This document shows positions 61,239-64,000 of a stretch of 64,000 bases of DNA, piece after piece (positions within the stretch are counted from its first letter, which is position 1; each line of letters starts with the position of its first letter). The translations under genes were made by a program, and so were the position numbers. This stretch comes from JACVRW01 sp963803085. GTDB lineage: Bacteria; Actinomycetota; Thermoleophilia; Solirubrobacterales; Thermoleophilaceae. The stretch spans positions 1 through 64,000 of the forward strand of contig CAWDLE010000016.1 of NCBI GenBank assembly GCA_963803085.1. The letters run 5' to 3'. The notes below the pieces were generated by a model, which searched no databases, was not told where the DNA came from, and saw only the letters and a list, made by a program, of their open reading frames with translations.

Positions 61239-61726
61239 GGCCCGGCCTCGCGCCGCGGCGGCGAGAGCGTCTCTACCTCCCGCGGGTGAGGAACCGGCAC
61301 GCCGGTGAGATCGGTGTGGCGACCCGCGCGCGCGAGCCGCTCGTCACGCATGGCGACCAGGGTGCCGACAGCGACACCGGCGGTCGCGGCAAGCGCCACC
61401 CACAGCCCCCACTCGCGCCCGTCGGCCCAGTCGGGCATGTTCAGCACGCGAATCAGGACGAGGAGGACGGCCAGCCAGGCCACGAGCGACGTGAGCGACT
61501 CGTGCGCAAGCGGAACCGCCGGGACACGCTGCAGAGCGGTGACCACCGGGATCGCGAGCGCCGAGAGCGCCACCACGGCGAGCACTACGTCGAGCGCGCC
61601 GAGCGACTCCCAGCCGGTGCGCGAGCCGGCGTCATCGCCGTACCAGGGCAGGAACAGCGCCACGAGCAGCACAAGCCCGGAAAGTCCGGCGAGCCACTCG
61701 CCAGCGCGCAGCCGTCGCAAGTCCAT
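61235..61726 (-). CDS. four-helix membrane protein of unknown function
   Basis: 163 residues from ATG 61726 (MDLRRLRAGEWLAGLSG). Helices at about 13-30, 45-65, 78-98 and 110-130, with LPWYG after the first. It resembles its downstream neighbour in order and size. A longer in-frame start adds 64 Pro-rich residues that look like read-through of GC-rich spacer, so I prefer 61726. Its stop overlaps the next ATG by 4 nt. Confidence 0.75.
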   Translation of the reverse strand: MDLRRLRAGEWLAGLSGLVLLVALFLPWYGDDAGSRTGWESLGALDVVLAVVALSALAIPVVTALQRVPAVPLAHESLTSLVAWLAVLLVLIRVLNMPDWADGREWGLWVALAATAGVAVGTLVAMRDERLARAGRHTDLTGVPVPHPREVETLSPPRREAGP

Positions 61727-61990
61727 GCGGCGGGAGCGTACCGGCGAGGGGACGGCGACGCCGCCGTTCCCGGGCGGAGGGGCACCCGGGAACGGCTGGG
61801 CCGCGCTGGTGCGCCAGGCCCGGGGGGAAATCGGGCGGGGCGCTACGGTGCTCGGCGGGGTTGGGGGCGGTCCAAGAGGCCCGCCGGGCCGAGCTATGCG
61901 ATGACGGTAGGTTCGCACCGCTGGGTGGGTTGCCCAAGGGGGGCTTCCCCGCGAAGAATGGTGGGGTTAGCCGTACCCCTTGCCCGAGCC
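61727..61990. other. 264-nt gap without a recognised gene
   Basis: GC-rich spacer between folD and the membrane protein operon. It presumably holds the promoter of the operon. Short GC stems (for example GGGG-9 nt-CCCC around 61960-61980) are present, but I recognise no riboswitch, tRNA or terminator with a T run. Confidence 0.4.
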
Positions 61991-62830
61991 TCAGGCGGCG
62001 CGCGCGCGGGCGGCCTTGAGCGTGTTCACGAGCAGCATCGCGCGCGTCATGGGCCCCACCCCGCCAGGCACCGGGGTGATGGCTCGCGCCCGCTCCTTGG
62101 CGGCCTCGAAGTCCACGTCTCCGACCAAGCCCTCATCAGTGCGGTTTGTGCCCACGTCGATCACCACGGCGCCCTCGCCGACCATGTCGCCGGTCACGAG
62201 GCCCGCGGACCCCACCGCCGCCACGAGCACGTCCGCCTCCCGGCACACAGCCGGAAGGTCGCGCGTGCGCGAGTGGCAGTGCGTGACCGTTGCGTTCGCC
62301 CCGAGCAGCAGCTGGGCCATCGGCTTGCCCACCAGGATCGATCGGCCGAGCACCACGGCCCTCGCACCTGACAGCTCCACCCCCGCCTCCTCGAGCAGCC
62401 GCATGACGCCGGCGGGAGTGCAGGGCACCAGGGCCTCCTCGCGCCCGTGCATGAGCAGCCCGGCGTTTGCCGTCGTGAGGCCGTCCACGTCCTTCGCCGG
62501 GTCGATCAGCGAGATGAACTCGTCCTGGTCGAGCGCGTCCGGCAGCGGGAGCTGGAGCAGGATGCCGTCCACGCGCTCGTCGGCGTTGAGCGAGAGGATC
62601 AGCTCGGCGAGCTCCTCGGGCGCCACATCCGCCCCGGGCTCGTGGTGGAAGGACTCGATTCCGACCTCCGCGGAGTCCTCCCGCTTCATCCGCACGTAGA
62701 CCGCCGAGGCGGGATCGTCGCCGACGAGGATCGTCGCAAGGCCGGGCCGGCGGTCCATGGCCTCGACCTCGCGCTTGACCTCCTCGCGCACCTTCGCCGC
62801 AACAGCCTTGCCGTCGATGATCTGGGCCAT
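61991..62830 (-). CDS. folD: methylenetetrahydrofolate dehydrogenase / cyclohydrolase
   Basis: 279-residue bifunctional one-carbon enzyme. It starts AQIIDGKAVAAKVREEVKRE, with ILVGDDPASAVYVRMKREDS (about 34-53, catalytic Lys in the YVRMK motif), DGILLQLPLPDALDQDEFIS, VDGLTTANAGLL and the NADP motif VLGRSILVGKPMAQLLL (about 161-177). It ends TPVPGGVGPMTRAMLLVNTL. The ATG has a TACCCT box 9 nt upstream, in the short gap after the helicase gene. Confidence 0.96.
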   Translation of the reverse strand: MAQIIDGKAVAAKVREEVKREVEAMDRRPGLATILVGDDPASAVYVRMKREDSAEVGIESFHHEPGADVAPEELAELILSLNADERVDGILLQLPLPDALDQDEFISLIDPAKDVDGLTTANAGLLMHGREEALVPCTPAGVMRLLEEAGVELSGARAVVLGRSILVGKPMAQLLLGANATVTHCHSRTRDLPAVCREADVLVAAVGSAGLVTGDMVGEGAVVIDVGTNRTDEGLVGDVDFEAAKERARAITPVPGGVGPMTRAMLLVNTLKAARARAA

Positions 62831-62839
62831 GGGCGCGAG

Positions 62840-62845
62840 AGGGTA
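62840..62845 (-). promoter_or_regulatory. -10 box for folD, leaderless type
   Basis: TACCCT on the minus strand, 9 nt before the folD ATG at 62830. Confidence 0.35.
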
Positions 62846-62852
62846 CCGCGCG

Positions 62853-64000
62853 CTAGCGCCGCTTCAGCGGCGCGTAGTCCGCCATCAGCTTGCGCTCGGA
62901 GCGATCCTCCGCAAAGCGGACCACCACCAGCCCGCCGGGCTCGATGCCCACGACCACGCCGTCGCCGAACTGGGCGTGCACCACGTCGTCGCCGAGTGAG
63001 AACGAGGCTCGGCTGCCGCCGCCCTCCCCGCCGCGCGGCTCGGGAGCCGAGGCGCCCCCGCCCCACGTGGCTGCAGCCGCGGGCCCGGTCGGCGCCGCCT
63101 CGTCACGGTCGGTGAACTCCACCGGGATCTCGTCGATGAAGCGGCTGCGCAGGTTCCAGTCGCGCCCGCCGAAGAGCATTCGCGTGCGGGCATGCGTGAG
63201 GTAGAGCTCGCGCTTGGCGCGGGTGATCCCGACGTAGGCGAGCCGCCGCTCCTCCTCGAGGTCGCCCGACTCGATCGAGCGCATGTGCGGGAAGACGCCG
63301 TCCTCGAGTCCGATCATGAACACGATCCCGAACTCGAGACCCTTCGCGTTGTGGAGGGTCATCAGCGTGACGATGCCCTCGTCGTCGCGCAGGTTGTCCT
63401 GCTCCGAGAAGAGCGCCAGCTGCTGGAGGAACTCCTCGACCGAGCCCTCCTCGGCGGTGGCGTCGTACTCGCGCGCCACGCCCACGAGCTCCTCGAGGTT
63501 CTCGAGCCGGCCCTGCGCCTCGATTGTGCGCTCCGCCTGGAGCGCCTCGGTGTATCCGCTCTCCTCGAGCGTCTCCGCGAGCACGTCCCCCACGCCGGCG
63601 CCGGCCTCCACGCGCTCGCGCAGGCGCTCCATCACGGACATGAAGCGGCCGACCGACTTGACCGCCGCCGCCGCGAGGCCGGGAACCGACTCGGGTTCGG
63701 CCGCCACGTCCCAGATCGGCTCGCCGATCGTGTTCGCGTAGCCCACCAGGCGTCCCTGGGTCGTGTTCCCGATGCCGCGTCGCGGCGAGTTCACGGCGCG
63801 CCCGAACGCGACCGTGTCCGCCGGGTTCACCAGCAGTGTCAGGTACGCGAGCGCGTCCTTGATCTCGGCGCGCTCGTAGAAGCGCGTGCCACCGATCACC
63901 TGGTAGCCGACCCCGTAGCGCACCAGCATGTCCTCGAGCACGCGGCTCTGAGCGTTCGTGCGGTAGAAGACGGCGATCTCGTCGCGCGACTCGCCCTGCT
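62853..64000 (-). CDS. pcrA: UvrD/PcrA-family DNA helicase, C-terminal part (cut by window end)
   Basis: The open frame runs from the right edge to 62853; about 382 residues are inside. SF1 helicase motif IV is seen as AVFYRTNAQSR, then YQVIGGTRFYERAEIKDALA, motif V VTLMTLHNAKGLEFGIVFMI, and motif VI RRLAYVGITRAKRELYLTHA. A Tudor-like C-terminal domain (FSLGDDVVHAQFGDG to LMADYAPLKRR) is typical of PcrA. The 5' part with Walker A lies outside. It is followed by folD after about 22 nt. Confidence 0.93.
   Translation of the reverse strand, partial: QGESRDEIAVFYRTNAQSRVLEDMLVRYGVGYQVIGGTRFYERAEIKDALAYLTLLVNPADTVAFGRAVNSPRRGIGNTTQGRLVGYANTIGEPIWDVAAEPESVPGLAAAAVKSVGRFMSVMERLRERVEAGAGVGDVLAETLEESGYTEALQAERTIEAQGRLENLEELVGVAREYDATAEEGSVEEFLQQLALFSEQDNLRDDEGIVTLMTLHNAKGLEFGIVFMIGLEDGVFPHMRSIESGDLEEERRLAYVGITRAKRELYLTHARTRMLFGGRDWNLRSRFIDEIPVEFTDRDEAAPTGPAAAATWGGGASAPEPRGGEGGGSRASFSLGDDVVHAQFGDGVVVGIEPGGLVVVRFAEDRSERKLMADYAPLKRR

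Noticed and set aside
61727..61990. GC-rich spacer considered as a riboswitch or structured RNA
   Set aside because: Short stems only, with no match to riboswitch cores I know, and the downstream genes give no metabolic hint.

Overview
The window is about 64 kb of very GC-rich chromosome and looks like a deep-branching high-GC actinobacterium. My best guess is class Thermoleophilia (Solirubrobacterales or a relative). The reasons are the 16S 5' end, a six-gene Mce cluster, a wax-ester synthase/DGAT, menaquinone rather than ubiquinone synthesis, a mycobacterial-length CBS-domain cystathionine beta-synthase, and many leaderless-type promoters in which a TANNNT box lies 7-9 nt before the start codon. 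Genes are tightly packed and many start by overlapping the previous stop by 4 nt (ATGA or GTGA). I see no insertion sequence, prophage, CRISPR array or tRNA.

Layout. 0-0.5 kb: the 5' end of a 16S rRNA gene on the minus strand with its leader. 0.5-7 kb: tyrS, a bifunctional class A PBP, an AAG-family DNA glycosylase, argH, a small membrane protein and a GNAT. 7-12 kb: a branched-chain amino acid operon (leuB-ilvE-cimA) running into a DegT aminotransferase. 12-14 kb: SnoaL-like protein, enoyl-CoA hydratase and a REC-EAL c-di-GMP protein. 14-17.5 kb: an XRE-cupin regulator, leuC, leuD and a Tam-like methyltransferase in one operon behind a perfect 10-bp inverted repeat. 17.5-22 kb: lipoprotein, SDR, PucR regulator, fatty-acid desaturase and Fe-type alcohol dehydrogenase. 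22-27.5 kb: leuA, a quinone oxidoreductase, and cystathionine beta-synthase plus a cystathionine gamma-synthase/lyase. 27.5-32 kb: serA (frame broken), a class V aminotransferase, a DUF4190-like protein and ilvC. 32-37 kb: menB-menA-menC and menD, with menH on the opposite strand between menC and menD. 37.7-46.3 kb: six consecutive mce genes without YrbE/MlaE permeases. 46.4-49.4 kb: menF (frame broken) and WS/DGAT. 49.4-51.7 kb: ilvB-ilvN. 51.7-56.2 kb: small membrane and unknown proteins, an acetyltransferase-like protein, NDH-2 and an SRPBCC protein. 56.2-59.3 kb: gatCAB. 59.3-64 kb: methyltransferase, GNAT, thioesterase, two membrane proteins, folD and the 3' part of a uvrD/pcrA helicase cut by the window end.

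Biology. Nearly the whole leucine/isoleucine/valine pathway is here, including citramalate synthase, but it is scattered over 50 kb in five minus-strand groups. A nearly complete menaquinone set (menF, D, H, C, B, A; menE and menG not seen) lies beside NDH-2, so the window encodes part of a quinone-linked respiratory chain. Mce proteins, desaturase and WS/DGAT point to lipid import and storage.

Oddities. Five genes have reading-frame breaks. Three of them (serA, the second mce gene, and an unknown membrane protein at 54.5-55.1 kb) need the same +1 step at a CCC-G tetranucleotide. A structured repeat of about 50 nt occurs twice, at 18.1 and 23.9 kb. Assembly error is the first explanation to test for the frame breaks.
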